61,406 bases of DNA from Mesobacterium_A hydrothermale (GCF_035818635.1 NZ_JAYLLH010000026.1:1-61406); one strand, 5' to 3'. Shown: positions 1 through 9,192, counted from the first letter of the stretch. Translations and numbers: made by a program. The notes: generated by a model from the letters alone, not told the origin.

Positions 1-77
1 GTGCGCGCATCGCCGGCCAGTCGACGTTGGGCTCGAACCGCTCGAGGAACTCGACATAGTCGTCCGAGACGCAGCCC
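1..77. repeat. Terminal 77-bp overlap, left copy (circle join)
   Basis: These 77 bases are identical to positions 61330-61406. An exact overlap of this length at the two ends is what a k-mer assembler leaves on a closed circle. The coding frame on the minus strand passes through it without a break, so the true molecule is about 61,329 bp and this stretch should be counted once. Confidence 0.93.
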
Positions 78-541
78 TGTTTGTGCATCTGGTTGTGGAT
101 CGACTTCAGCCAGGGCTCTGCCGCGCGTTCGAACACCACGAAGACCGGATCGAATTCGGCAAAGACCTCGGCCATGATGCCGACGATCTCGGGCGCGCGG
201 GGGTAGATCCCGGTCTCGCGGAACTCATCGGTCAGCGATCCCAGCGGCAGCCCCGGCAGGCCTTCGTCGGTGACGCAGATCACCGGGTGTTCGATGCTGC
301 GGAACAGCTCGGCCCATTTTTCCACGTGGTTGCGGAAGGTCGGGGCGTCGATCCGGCCCAGGACCAGCGCCTGGGCGGCGAATTTCAGCGGGTTCGAACT
401 GCCGTCGGCCAAGTTGTAGCAGGCCAGGTGCGACGACAGCGCATCGGCGTTCTGCAACAGCCAGTGCTGCAGCGAGCTGCTGCCGGTCTTGTGATAGCCC
501 AGGTGAATGATCAGGCGCTTGTCTTGCCGCGCATCGGTCAT
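1..541 (-). CDS. Sulfotransferase-like / SGNH fusion protein, N-terminal part (continues at 61329 across the circle join)
   Basis: The ATG at 541 opens a frame that reads MTDARQDKRLIIHLGYHKTG and runs off the window edge; on the circle it continues in phase to the stop at 60101, giving 589 residues. The segment LIIHLGYHKTGSSSLQHWL near residues 10-28 has the look of the P-loop-like 5'-phosphosulfate loop of PAPS-dependent sulfotransferases. This first part (about 177 residues) would therefore be a sulfotransferase-like domain; the rest carries an SGNH-like block. The start lies 6 bp after the stop of the upstream glycosyltransferase (548), so the two are surely co-transcribed. Likely role: decorating the plasmid-encoded polysaccharide. 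Family call is by motif only. Confidence 0.75.
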   Translation of the reverse strand, partial: MTDARQDKRLIIHLGYHKTGSSSLQHWLLQNADALSSHLACYNLADGSSNPLKFAAQALVLGRIDAPTFRNHVEKWAELFRSIEHPVICVTDEGLPGLPLGSLTDEFRETGIYPRAPEIVGIMAEVFAEFDPVFVVFERAAEPWLKSIHNQMHKQGCVSDDYVEFLERFEPNVDWPAMRA

Positions 542-547
542 CAGCCG

Positions 548-3319
548 TTATCCCTTTGTCCCGGTGCGGCGCGGCGCGGGCGTGCCTGGTGCCTTGCCGA
601 GTGTTTCGAGAATTTCGCGCAGCCGTCCGCCATAGCGCTTGGCGATGGCCTTGCTTGAGAATTCCTTGTGGATGAAGTCCTGCGCGGCCTTGGCGCGGGC
701 CAGCCGCTCTTCGGGGTTGTCATAGGCGGCGCGCAGCTGCTTGGCTGCATGCTCGACGCTGGGTTCGGCCCATTTCGACCCCTTGCGCACGAAGATGTAA
801 TCGCCCTGCTTGAGCAGGCTTTCCTCGTACTCCACCAGCCAGGCGGTTTCGTCGCTGCAGAAATCCATGTTGCCGGAATAGGCGGTACAGACCACCGGCA
901 CACCAAGGTTCATCGCCTCGATCATGCCAAAGCCCCAGCCTTCGGACTTGTGCAGGGTGATGTAGCAATCCGAGCCGGCCTTGAGCCGCAGCAGGTCGCG
1001 GTAGCTGAGGGTTTCGTTCATCACCACGATGCGCGGATCGGACGCGACAATGCTGTCGACCCGGTCCCACAGCTGCACCTGGACCGCGTCGAACACCGAG
1101 TCGCGGTTCTGGGTCTTGACCACCAGGCGGGCGTTGGGCACGCCCTTGAACGCCTTCTGGAACGCTTCCAGCACGCTGACCGGATTCTTGCGCTGCACGA
1201 ACGAGAAGCTGTCGAAGGCCACCAGGCAGACATAGTGCTTGTCGTTGAACAGGAAGCGGCGGTTGACGAAGGCGCGGGCGTCTTCGCGGGTGATGCCGGG
1301 AGTGTCTTCGTAACACATGCCGACATTGATCACCGGCTTGCCGTGCTCGTCCTTGGTGTAGATCTCGACGCCGTATTCCGTCGACACCCACATCTCGTCC
1401 AGCATTTCCATGCCGAGGTAGTGGCAATAGGCCGGCTGGTCCAGTTCCCAGAAGAAATAGCCGATGTTGTACCGCCCCGAGAACACGTCGGGCTGATAGG
1501 CAAAGGCCAGCGGGATCGATTCCGCGTTCAGGTGGATGATGTTGATCTTGGCCGGGCCGTAATCCTCGATCATCGTGTCCGAGCTGAAGCCTTCCGGCGC
1601 GGGGTTGTCGAGGTCGAAATCGACACCGCGGATCGACAGGCCGGTTTCGCGCAGGATCTCGGCCGACAGGCGGGTGGCCTGGCCCAGGCCCGATGCCTTG
1701 GCCAGCGGGCCGATCAGCTGCACGTCGACCTCTTCGCCCGCATCGGGGCGCGGGATCGCCGCGGATTCGAACCGGTCGCCGTTGGGCGAGATCGTCAGGA
1801 ACCGATAGCTGGCAAGGTCGAAATCCTTCTTGCGCAGCGCGTGGGCATAGCGTTCGCGGCTCAGCGCGACATGGGGCAGGGCGTCGTCTTGCCCTGCGCT
1901 GTCGTCGTCGTCCGCACCCGTGTCAGAGACCGAAGCCAGGGCCACGACGTCGTTCCCGGCGCCCGTCTTGGTACTCGCCTTGGTACTCGCCTTGGCGTCT
2001 TTGGCGTTGCCGGAACCGTCTTCGGCGGTATCCTTGTCCTCGGTCTTGACCGGCAGTTCGATGATGCCGGTGGCCAGCAGCGCGTTCACGAAGCGCTCAA
2101 GCTCGGTCACGCCGGTCTTGTCGGCGGTCAGCAGCTTGCCCAGGATCCCGTGCGGGATATAGCGCAGCAGGTCGGGACGGCGCACGGCCTTGACCAGCAT
2201 CGACAGCGCCAGCGCCTTGCGGCCCTCAGGCGAGCCCGGGTCGAAGACATGCAGCGACGGGGTGTCGAGAAAATAGCGCTCGGTGAAATAGCTCAGCGGG
2301 TAGGCGTCGAGCCGGCGCGACGGGTGGATGCCGCGCAGGAAATCGGCGAATCGGTCGGGGACCAGGCAATCTTCGAAATACATGTGGGTGCAGTCCTGGT
2401 GCGCCCACCAGAACAGCGTGTTGAGATAGCTGTCGCGGTCGTTGAGGTTGGTCGAGGACAAAAGGTCCGGCCGCCCGGCCATGCGCCACCACATGATGCG
2501 GCTCATGGAGTAGGTCTGGCCCCCCATCACGATCGGTTCGTTGAGATAGGCGATCAGGTCGCGGCTGAGCGGGACCCGGCGCTTTTCATGGGCGCGATAG
2601 GCGGTCAGGTACCAGTAGATGAACCGGTCGGAGCTTTCGAGCCCCGGCGCCACCTCGTAGCTTTCGTCCATCCGATAGCGGTAGCGCACGTAATCGAGAT
2701 AGGCCGGCTGACCGCTGAGCGGGATGTCGGGGATCACCCGTTCGGTGGTGAACATCAGCGCGTGTTTCTCGAACGGCGCGGGGATCACCTCTGCGGGGGC
2801 GCCGGCATCGTCGGGCACGTCGTCCAGCAGGTCCAGCAGTTCCAGGACATCGTCGCGCAGCGCGTGGGCCAGCTTGACGATCGTCGCATCCCCCGGGTTC
2901 GAAGGTTCTCGGGTATCCATTTTCAGCTCGACCTCGCCGATCTCGAATTTCTGGTCCCCGATGGTCCGGACCTTCAGGATTCCGCCGTTTTCCGCGACCT
3001 TGCGCACCAGTTTCTCGCTCAGCATGAACTGGAAACCGCAGGTCGGTTCGGCTCCCAGCGCGGCGGCAACGTCGTCGCGCTGGTATTGTGCTGTTCCACT
3101 TTCCAGGAGAGTGTCGCCCAGAAACAGGCCGACCGAAACATAGCCCTTGCGGGTGCGGCGGTCGAAGACCCAACCGCGCAGCATGCCTTCGCTGTTGACC
3201 CCGTCCACGACCCCCTTGTACGGGTCGGGATTGTTGGCCTCGGCTGCCTTGCGGACCATGCGTGCCACCGGGCGCAGCAGGGCGCGGACCGGTTCTGGCA
3301 ATCGCTGTGTGTGCGACAT
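548..3319 (-). CDS. Large glycosyltransferase with GT4-type C-terminal half
   Basis: The 923-residue protein has an N-terminal beta-sandwich-like stretch (about residues 35-130, with GMLRGWVFDRRTRKG), a middle region without a recognisable family, a charged low-complexity linker (about 430-480, rich in KAST and Asp), and a C-terminal GT-B glycosyltransferase (about 530-910). In the latter, TLHKSEGWGFGMIEAMNLG followed by PVVCTAYSGN is the usual sugar-nucleotide-binding signature of GT4 enzymes. The start is supported by the ribosome site AGGAGAG just upstream. It lies 27 bp after gmd and 6 bp before the sulfotransferase fusion gene, inside the capsule cluster. It probably adds a sugar to the polysaccharide on the cytoplasmic side; donor and acceptor cannot be told from sequence. 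Confidence 0.82.
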   Translation of the reverse strand: MSHTQRLPEPVRALLRPVARMVRKAAEANNPDPYKGVVDGVNSEGMLRGWVFDRRTRKGYVSVGLFLGDTLLESGTAQYQRDDVAAALGAEPTCGFQFMLSEKLVRKVAENGGILKVRTIGDQKFEIGEVELKMDTREPSNPGDATIVKLAHALRDDVLELLDLLDDVPDDAGAPAEVIPAPFEKHALMFTTERVIPDIPLSGQPAYLDYVRYRYRMDESYEVAPGLESSDRFIYWYLTAYRAHEKRRVPLSRDLIAYLNEPIVMGGQTYSMSRIMWWRMAGRPDLLSSTNLNDRDSYLNTLFWWAHQDCTHMYFEDCLVPDRFADFLRGIHPSRRLDAYPLSYFTERYFLDTPSLHVFDPGSPEGRKALALSMLVKAVRRPDLLRYIPHGILGKLLTADKTGVTELERFVNALLATGIIELPVKTEDKDTAEDGSGNAKDAKASTKASTKTGAGNDVVALASVSDTGADDDDSAGQDDALPHVALSRERYAHALRKKDFDLASYRFLTISPNGDRFESAAIPRPDAGEEVDVQLIGPLAKASGLGQATRLSAEILRETGLSIRGVDFDLDNPAPEGFSSDTMIEDYGPAKINIIHLNAESIPLAFAYQPDVFSGRYNIGYFFWELDQPAYCHYLGMEMLDEMWVSTEYGVEIYTKDEHGKPVINVGMCYEDTPGITREDARAFVNRRFLFNDKHYVCLVAFDSFSFVQRKNPVSVLEAFQKAFKGVPNARLVVKTQNRDSVFDAVQVQLWDRVDSIVASDPRIVVMNETLSYRDLLRLKAGSDCYITLHKSEGWGFGMIEAMNLGVPVVCTAYSGNMDFCSDETAWLVEYEESLLKQGDYIFVRKGSKWAEPSVEHAAKQLRAAYDNPEERLARAKAAQDFIHKEFSSKAIAKRYGGRLREILETLGKAPGTPAPRRTGTKG

Positions 3320-3346
3320 CGTTCTCTCCTGATTGCGCGGACCGGA

Positions 3347-4360
3347 TCAGGCGAGCGCGTCGTAATCCGACTTGGCCATCATCTCGGCCAGCTGCCGCAC
3401 GGTGACCTTGGGTTCCCAGCCCAGCTTTTCGCGGGCCTTGCTGGGGTCGCCGATCAGCAGTTCGACCTCGGCCGGACGATAGAACCGCGGGTTGACCTTC
3501 ATCACCTGCTTGCCGGTCTTGGTGTCGGTGGCGGTTTCGCTTTCGCCCTCGCCTTCCCAGACCAGGTCCATGCCAAGCGCGCTGGCGGCAAAGGTGAAGA
3601 AGTCGCGGATCGTCGTGGTCTCGTTGGTGGCCAGAACGTAGTCGTCGGCCTGGTCCTGCTGCAGCATCCGGTACATGCCTTCGACATAGTCGCCGGCAAA
3701 GCCCCAGTCGCGTTTGGCGTCCATGTTGCCCAGTTCCACCGGCGCGGTGCCGCCATGGGCCAGCGCCGCCAGACCCAGGGTGATCTTGCGGGTCACGAAT
3801 TCCTTGCCGCGCAGCGGGCTCTCGTGGTTGAACAGGATGCCCGAGCTTGCGTGCATGTCAAAGCTCTCGCGGTAGTTCATGGTGATGTAGTGGCCATAGA
3901 CCTTGGCCACGCCATAGGGCGAGCGCGGGTAGAGCCGGGTGGTTTCCTTCTGCGGCACTTCCTGCACCAGGCCGAACATCTCCGAGGTCGAGGCCTGGTA
4001 GAAGCGGCAGTCGGGGCGCACCGTGCGCAGGGTGTCGAGAATCTTGACCACGGCCATGCCGTCCACCTCGGCGGTGTAGATCGGCAGTTCCCACGACGCG
4101 CCGACAAAGCTTTGGGCGGCGAGGTTGTAGAACTCGTCCATCTCCACGTCACGGATGACACGGTAGATGTTCATCTGCTCGGTCAGGTCGAATTCGTGCA
4201 GATGAACGTCGCCGGTCACCCCCAACAGGTCGAGCCGCGTGGTTTCCGGCTGTGAGATCCGGCGCACGCCGCCGTGCACTTCGTAGCCTTTTTCCAAAAG
4301 CAGTTTGGCGAGATAGGCCCCGTCCTGGCCCGTGATTCCGGTGATAAATGCTTTTTTCAC
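3347..4360 (-). CDS. gmd: GDP-mannose 4,6-dehydratase
   Basis: The enzyme converts GDP-D-mannose to GDP-4-dehydro-6-deoxy-D-mannose, the branch point to GDP-fucose, GDP-rhamnose or GDP-perosamine. The sequence shows the Rossmann dinucleotide loop TGITGQDGAYL at the N-terminus, the STSEMFG segment and the YGVAK catalytic Tyr-Lys pair, all typical of extended SDR dehydratases. I place the start at the GTG at 4360 (337 residues) because AAAAAAGGAAACGAC precedes it at good spacing; an upstream ATG at 4393 would add 11 residues and lacks such a site. No matching reductase (Fcl, Rmd) or perosamine synthase is on the plasmid, so the next step is unassigned. The GDP-mannose supply gene manC lies in the same cluster across the join. 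Confidence 0.93.
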   Translation of the reverse strand: MKKAFITGITGQDGAYLAKLLLEKGYEVHGGVRRISQPETTRLDLLGVTGDVHLHEFDLTEQMNIYRVIRDVEMDEFYNLAAQSFVGASWELPIYTAEVDGMAVVKILDTLRTVRPDCRFYQASTSEMFGLVQEVPQKETTRLYPRSPYGVAKVYGHYITMNYRESFDMHASSGILFNHESPLRGKEFVTRKITLGLAALAHGGTAPVELGNMDAKRDWGFAGDYVEGMYRMLQQDQADDYVLATNETTTIRDFFTFAASALGMDLVWEGEGESETATDTKTGKQVMKVNPRFYRPAEVELLIGDPSKAREKLGWEPKVTVRQLAEMMAKSDYDALA

Positions 4361-4471
4361 GTCGTTTCCTTTTTTGACTTGTGACCCCATCACAGGCCAG
4401 CAAACTGCAATGAGCTTCTGATAGCCTTGCCGTCGGCTCAGTGCAATCTGTCCTGCCCGGGGTCGCGTGGG

Positions 4472-5626
4472 TTAGTGACCGGCCCAGCGGACCGGAATGT
4501 CTGTATCGATCTGGTTGTATCCCCAGGCGCTGCGGATCTGCTGGCGGAAGCGGTTCGGTTTCACGCCAAGGCGCAAGCCGTCCTTCTCGGTCACCGGGCA
4601 GTTCGAAGACGCCAGAACATCGCGCCAGAAATCGGGCATGATGACATCGTCGCCGATGTTGAACCCCTCGATCCCGACCGAGAAACTGTCGTGCGAGAAG
4701 CCGGGAATCAGGTAATGTCCGTCTTTGCCGAAATACTGGGCCTCCAGTACGCAGCTCGACGACAGGGCGGCCACCGCCTGCACGTTGGGATGCGACACCA
4801 GAACATAGAAATTGTCCGTCGACACGCTGTTGTCGGGGATCAGTTTCGTCAGACGTTCCAGCACGTCTTTCTGCGGCTCCAGCGGGTGTTCCTTGATGAT
4901 CACGTGATCATAGGTCTGGGTCAGGTCCATGACCGCGTCGAGATGATCAAGAACGGTGGAAAAACGGCCGTTCTCGATCACCACCTTGTCGAACTGGGTC
5001 TGCAGGATCAGCAGCAGCGAGTTCGGCCGTGGCGGGCGCGGGTTCTGCTTGGCGACGTTCGACGAGACCACCCCGGCCTGCAACCGGATCAGCGCCTCGG
5101 GCAGCGCGTAGCCGCGGATTGCGTCGGTCATGTCCTGGGTACTGGCGCTGACATCGAACAACAAGTCGTCCATGAAACGGATCGGCGACAATGAACAGTC
5201 GACGAAGTCGATTCCGTTCCGGTCCAGGAAATGCACCAGATAGGGCGGCAGTTCGAAACCGACGACGAAGCTGTCTTCGAAAAACCGCAGAAACATGTCT
5301 TCGACGACCGGGGCCAGTTCTTGGGCCTCGAACAGGTGTGGCCAGGAGTTGATGTTGGGTTCTTGCCAGAACGAGGCATAGATCGCGCCGGCGGTGGCGC
5401 GGTCGATGCGCGACATGTTCAGCCAGTTGTTGTCCCAGTGCACGATTTCCGTCGGCAGGCCGGTGGCCATCTGCAGGGGCACCTCCAGCAGGCGATAAAG
5501 CCACTGGATGTTCTCGTGCTGGGTCGGGCGGAACTGTGCCACCGAGGGCCGCAGGAAATCGCCCGAAAAGACGATCCGCTTGATCTCGGGCCGCGAGCGG
5601 GCTTTCTTGGTGGTTGTCTTGCTCAT
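4472..5626 (-). CDS. Putative polysaccharide biosynthesis protein, GT-B / KpsS-C-like
   Basis: A 384-residue protein that I do not place firmly in a family. The segment DHVIIKEHPLEPQ (about residues 240-252) followed some 50 residues later by AALSSSCVLEAQYFGK resembles the KxHP and serine motifs of capsule proteins of the KpsS/KpsC and related GT-B glycosyltransferase families. No signal peptide or membrane helix is evident, so it should act in the cytoplasm. Its start overlaps the stop of the upstream GT4 gene by 4 bp, showing translational coupling. A gap of 111 bp separates it from gmd. A transferase role in the capsule is the reasonable inference; the alternative is a non-catalytic capsule protein. 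Confidence 0.6.
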   Translation of the reverse strand: MSKTTTKKARSRPEIKRIVFSGDFLRPSVAQFRPTQHENIQWLYRLLEVPLQMATGLPTEIVHWDNNWLNMSRIDRATAGAIYASFWQEPNINSWPHLFEAQELAPVVEDMFLRFFEDSFVVGFELPPYLVHFLDRNGIDFVDCSLSPIRFMDDLLFDVSASTQDMTDAIRGYALPEALIRLQAGVVSSNVAKQNPRPPRPNSLLLILQTQFDKVVIENGRFSTVLDHLDAVMDLTQTYDHVIIKEHPLEPQKDVLERLTKLIPDNSVSTDNFYVLVSHPNVQAVAALSSSCVLEAQYFGKDGHYLIPGFSHDSFSVGIEGFNIGDDVIMPDFWRDVLASSNCPVTEKDGLRLGVKPNRFRQQIRSAWGYNQIDTDIPVRWAGH

Positions 5627-6756
5627 CGTGCCGCTGCTGCCTCCAGCTTGGCTGCGCGGGCCGCGCGGGCCATGTGCAGGAAGGGGTCAAGCCAGTCTTC
5701 CTTGGCTTCGGAAGCAAGATTGGCCATCATCTGTTGTGAAAGGCGCGCCCGAAGCCGGTTGTTGTCCAGCAGCAGGCCCGTGACATAGGCGAACTGCTCC
5801 TTGTCATTGACGATCAGGGGCTCGGGCAACAGATGGTGCAGCCCGCGGGCCCCTTCGTCGGAAGAGATCACCGGCACGCCATGGGCAATCGCTTCCAGTG
5901 TCTTGGTCTTCACGCCGCCCCCGGCATAGGTTGGGTTCAGAGCCAGGTCGACCTTGGTGTAGATCTCTCTCAGGTCCTCGATCCGTTCGTGACAGATGAC
6001 CTCGGTGTTGGCCGGGCGGTACTCGGGGACGGTGACGTTGCCTACGATGTTCAGCCGCACCGGGCGATCGACCAGCGGCAGCACGTCGCGCAGCAGGTAG
6101 GCCAGGCTCATGTCATTCACGTCGCTTTTGGCGGCGATGAACAGCAATTCGTTGGCATTGGCCCGCACGCGGTAAAGATCGTTCACCGGCAACCGGAACG
6201 GTGCGGTGATGACCGGGGTACGGGTGATCTGGGTAAACTCGTCGTGGTCTTCGTCAGAAATCGCCAGGGCGATGTCGTAACGGTCCAGCTGCTTGCCCTC
6301 GGCCGCCGCCGTCATCGGGAAGGTCGGCGTCAGCCCGTGCGCCGCAAACGACCGGGTCCGCTGCGACTGACAGTCAATGGTATCGACGATCCGCAGGGTT
6401 TCGGGGGGGATGTGCTCGGCCATCCAGTCGCGGTTGAAATAGGGCGTCAGAACCGCGTCGAAATTCTCCATACGGCAGAATTCCGCAACCGAACGCACCG
6501 TTGACAGGCGGTCCTTGCGGACCCTTGGATAGACAATGCCGGTCAGTCTTTTGTCAATTTCTTTCAGGGTCTGACGGTCGATCAGGCGATACGGGGCATC
6601 TTCGGCAAAGCTTTGGTGACCGGAATGCAGCGTGACGCTGCTGACCACCGTCAGATCGCAGACCTTGGCCAGCGACTGACACAGGCTTTCGATACGAATC
6701 GCGGTGCCGACATTGCCTTCCCAGTACGGGAAATCAACGAGTGCGGCGATTTTCAT
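5623..6756 (-). CDS. GT4-family glycosyltransferase
   Basis: The 377-residue protein begins MKIAALVDFPYWEGNVGTA, a typical GT-B N-terminus with a glycine-rich acceptor loop, and carries LNPTYAGGGVKTKTLEAIAH then GVPVISSDEGARG near residues 290-320, the GT4 donor-binding signature. It overlaps the preceding 265-residue gene by 4 bp and the following gene by 4 bp, so three genes form a tightly coupled unit. AAGGCAGACAC before the ATG at 6756 serves as ribosome site. It probably transfers one sugar of the capsule repeat in the cytoplasm; the specificity is not visible. Confidence 0.85.
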   Translation of the reverse strand: MKIAALVDFPYWEGNVGTAIRIESLCQSLAKVCDLTVVSSVTLHSGHQSFAEDAPYRLIDRQTLKEIDKRLTGIVYPRVRKDRLSTVRSVAEFCRMENFDAVLTPYFNRDWMAEHIPPETLRIVDTIDCQSQRTRSFAAHGLTPTFPMTAAAEGKQLDRYDIALAISDEDHDEFTQITRTPVITAPFRLPVNDLYRVRANANELLFIAAKSDVNDMSLAYLLRDVLPLVDRPVRLNIVGNVTVPEYRPANTEVICHERIEDLREIYTKVDLALNPTYAGGGVKTKTLEAIAHGVPVISSDEGARGLHHLLPEPLIVNDKEQFAYVTGLLLDNNRLRARLSQQMMANLASEAKEDWLDPFLHMARAARAAKLEAAAAR

Positions 6757-7550
6757 GTGTCTGCCTTCCCAGCTTCTGCTTCAGCGTCGGCCGGTGCGTC
6801 GGCAACCACGGGGCGGATGGTGAAATGACCGATGTTGGCCCCCAGCAGACGGGTGTCCATCGCGTTGGGCTGGCGGAAGGCGTTCAGCCGGAACTCGATC
6901 GAGACGAAGCTTGCGGGGCGGATGGCTTCGGCCGACAACGTCATGCGCGCCACGAAATGCGTGGGGTTGCCTTCCGAGCGTTCGATCTCTGCCACCGTGT
7001 CGCCGATGCGGATTTCCAGCGAGTCGAGTTGCTCGGCTTCCAGCAGGTAGCCCTCGACTTCGACGATCTGGTCGACGGTGCCCAGGTGCGGCACGCAGGC
7101 CACCGAAAGATCGCCCGGCCGCATCCAGCGGCGCGACTCGTCGCCCGACTGTTCCAGCGGGTACCAGCCGTAGGCCAGGATTTCGGGGCCAAAGCTGAAC
7201 GTCCTGGGAAGCTTCGTCGTGGTTTCGATCCGCTCGCCGTAGGCCGAGATTGCCAGAGGGTCTTCGTAGATCTTGGACGGATCGCGGGTAAAGCGGTTCT
7301 CCATCTCGACCCGCATCAGGTACAGCTGGGCCTGGATTTGCGACACGCGCTTGTTGATCAGGTTATAGGCTTCGGTCGGCGACAGCATCGACCCGACGGC
7401 ATTGGCCTCTTCGAAGACCGACGCGATATAGGCCGGTACATTGGCCATGGCCTTCGTGTCGATTTCAGTCGGAACATGATGTCGGGTACGGTCCAGCTGC
7501 ATCATGATGCTGACCTGCTCTGCAATCTTTGCAGTTTGATCGCGATCCAT
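6753..7550 (-). CDS. Hypothetical protein of the polysaccharide cluster
   Basis: I do not recognise this 265-residue protein. It has a helical first half (about residues 1-100) and a probable beta-sandwich second half with the phrase FGPEILAYGWYPLEQSG near residue 125 and several alternating hydrophobic strands. There is no signal peptide or membrane helix. The ATG at 7550 is preferred over a TTG nine bases upstream because AGAGGA sits at proper distance only for the ATG. It lies between kdsA and a GT4 gene and overlaps the latter by 4 bp, so it very likely serves polysaccharide assembly, perhaps as a carbohydrate-binding partner of the coupled transferase. Confidence 0.7.
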   Translation of the reverse strand: MDRDQTAKIAEQVSIMMQLDRTRHHVPTEIDTKAMANVPAYIASVFEEANAVGSMLSPTEAYNLINKRVSQIQAQLYLMRVEMENRFTRDPSKIYEDPLAISAYGERIETTTKLPRTFSFGPEILAYGWYPLEQSGDESRRWMRPGDLSVACVPHLGTVDQIVEVEGYLLEAEQLDSLEIRIGDTVAEIERSEGNPTHFVARMTLSAEAIRPASFVSIEFRLNAFRQPNAMDTRLLGANIGHFTIRPVVADAPADAEAEAGKADT

Positions 7551-7590
7551 TCGGTACAATCCTCTTGTTTGATAACGGGAGTGAGCGGCG

Positions 7591-8436
7591 TCAGAAGGTA
7601 ATCTCGGCCTGTGATTTCGTCAGATCGTCAAGCGCGCGCAACTGGCCGATCAGCTCTGCCATGCGGTGCACCGGGATCATGTTGGGGCCGTCCGACGGCG
7701 CGTTGTCGGGATCCTCGTGGGTCTCGATGAACAGCGCCGAGACGCCGACCGCCACGGCGGCGCGGGCCAGCACCGGCGCGAATTCGCGCTGCCCGCCCGA
7801 AGTCGTGCCCTGGCCGCCGGGCTGCTGCACCGAATGGGTGGCGTCGAACACCACCGGATAGCCGGTGCGCGCCATGGTCGGCAGGCCGCGGAAATCGCTG
7901 ACCAGCGTGTTGTAGCCAAAGGACGTGCCGCGGTCGCACAGCAGGATCCGTTCGTTGCCGGTGCTGGCGATCTTGGCGGCGACATTGCCCATGTCCCACG
8001 GCGCCAGGAACTGGCCTTTCTTGACGTTGAGCGCGGCGCCGGTCTCGCCGGCGGCCAGCAGCAGGTCGGTCTGGCGGCACAGGAAGGCCGGGATCTGCAG
8101 CACGTCGCAGACCTCGGCCGCCGGGGCGCACTGGCTGGCGTCATGCACGTCGGTCAGAACCGGCACGCCGAATTCCGCCTTGATCTGGCCGAGGATCTTC
8201 AGACCCTCGTCCATGCCCAGACCGCGCTGGGTGGTGATGGACGACCGATTGGCCTTGTCGTAGCTGGCCTTGAAGATGAACCGCGTGCCGGTCGGCGCGC
8301 AGGCCTCGGCGATCTTCTCGGCCATCATCCGGGCATGGTCCAGGCTTTCCAGCTGGCACGGGCCGGTGATCAGCGCGAAGGGCGCTTTCCCACCGATTTC
8401 GATATCGCCAACGGTGACGGTTTTGGTGTCGATCAT
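7591..8436 (-). CDS. kdsA: 3-deoxy-D-manno-octulosonate 8-phosphate synthase
   Basis: KdsA condenses arabinose 5-phosphate with phosphoenolpyruvate to Kdo 8-phosphate. At 281 residues it has the family's usual length, and it shows the conserved ALITGPCQLES start, FKASYDKANRSS, VLTDVHDASQCAPAAEVCDV and LNVKKGQFLAPWDM segments. GGAGG lies 5 bp before the ATG at 8436. With kdsB and kdsD next to it, the plasmid has three of the four cytoplasmic CMP-Kdo steps; the phosphatase KdsC is missing. Because the chromosome must also make Kdo for lipid A core, this is probably a second, capsule-dedicated copy. Confidence 0.95.
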   Translation of the reverse strand: MIDTKTVTVGDIEIGGKAPFALITGPCQLESLDHARMMAEKIAEACAPTGTRFIFKASYDKANRSSITTQRGLGMDEGLKILGQIKAEFGVPVLTDVHDASQCAPAAEVCDVLQIPAFLCRQTDLLLAAGETGAALNVKKGQFLAPWDMGNVAAKIASTGNERILLCDRGTSFGYNTLVSDFRGLPTMARTGYPVVFDATHSVQQPGGQGTTSGGQREFAPVLARAAVAVGVSALFIETHEDPDNAPSDGPNMIPVHRMAELIGQLRALDDLTKSQAEITF

Positions 8437-8487
8437 ATGCCCTCCACTAGGCAGTAACGGTCATCGCGCCGGATCCGGGTCGGCGCC

Positions 8488-9192
8488 TTATTGCAAGGGG
8501 TCATACCCGAAGCTTTTGACAAACGCGTCTGCCCCGTCGTGCGACAGAATCTTTTCCACGATGGGTTGGACGTTCTCGGCCGGTTCGGTCTTGTAGGCAT
8601 AGACCCGGGTCGGATCGAGCGGGCGCAGGCCATTGAGTTCGCCGATATTGTGGTCGGTCAGGGACATGGTGTCGGACTTTTCGACCATCTCGTTGAAATT
8701 CGAGAAGCTGCCGGCAATTGTCAGGCCGCTGGCCTCGGCGATCTGCTGCTGGATCTTGTCGGCATCGGCTACGATGTCCTCGAAGCGCAGCACCAGCACG
8801 TTGTCGCGGTCGCGGACTTTCTGGATCTCGTCCATCACCCCGAACCAGCCAGCGGCGGATTTCAGGAACGGCTCGCTGCCGAAGGAACCATGCTTGGACA
8901 TCAGCGCATCGCGCGGATCACGCACGATGAAGATCATCAGCGCGTCTTCCGGCGGGTTGTCGATGAATTCGCGGGCTGCCTCGTAGTGTTCGCCAAGGAT
9001 CTTCGGGGTCACCGGGCGCGGGTACTTGGCGACGGCCACCTTCTTGAAATTCGAGACCAGGGCATCGACCGGGACCTTTTCGCCGCGCACCTGCGCCACG
9101 TTTTCGAAGCAGCTGCACAGCATGACATATAGCATGGTGTTGCCAGAGCGAGGACAGCCTCGAACCAGGATGCGCTTGATGGGTTTTGTCAT
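8488..9192 (-). CDS. Sulfotransferase family protein
   Basis: The 234-residue protein starts MTKPIKRILVRGCPRSGNT, a clear 5'-phosphosulfate-binding loop, and has MIFIVRDPRDALMS around residue 100, the 3'-phosphate-binding RDPRD motif of PAPS-dependent sulfotransferases. The frame is open further upstream to 9447, but that part overlaps kdsB; I choose the ATG at 9192 because AAGAGG precedes it. It sits between kdsB and kdsA in the capsule cluster, so sulfation of a sugar in that polysaccharide is the natural inference. Substrate is not determinable. Confidence 0.87.
   Translation of the reverse strand: MTKPIKRILVRGCPRSGNTMLYVMLCSCFENVAQVRGEKVPVDALVSNFKKVAVAKYPRPVTPKILGEHYEAAREFIDNPPEDALMIFIVRDPRDALMSKHGSFGSEPFLKSAAGWFGVMDEIQKVRDRDNVLVLRFEDIVADADKIQQQIAEASGLTIAGSFSNFNEMVEKSDTMSLTDHNIGELNGLRPLDPTRVYAYKTEPAENVQPIVEKILSHDGADAFVKSFGYDPLQ

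Noticed and set aside
1..77. Terminal direct repeat of a linear phage-like element
   Set aside because: A coding frame passes through the overlap in phase and the content is a theta-type plasmid; 77 is also a common assembler k-mer length.
668..4255. An open frame of 1195 codons on the plus strand opposite two real genes
   Set aside because: It is a shadow of the GC-rich third positions of the minus-strand glycosyltransferase and gmd genes; its product is full of His, Arg and Val without domain signs.
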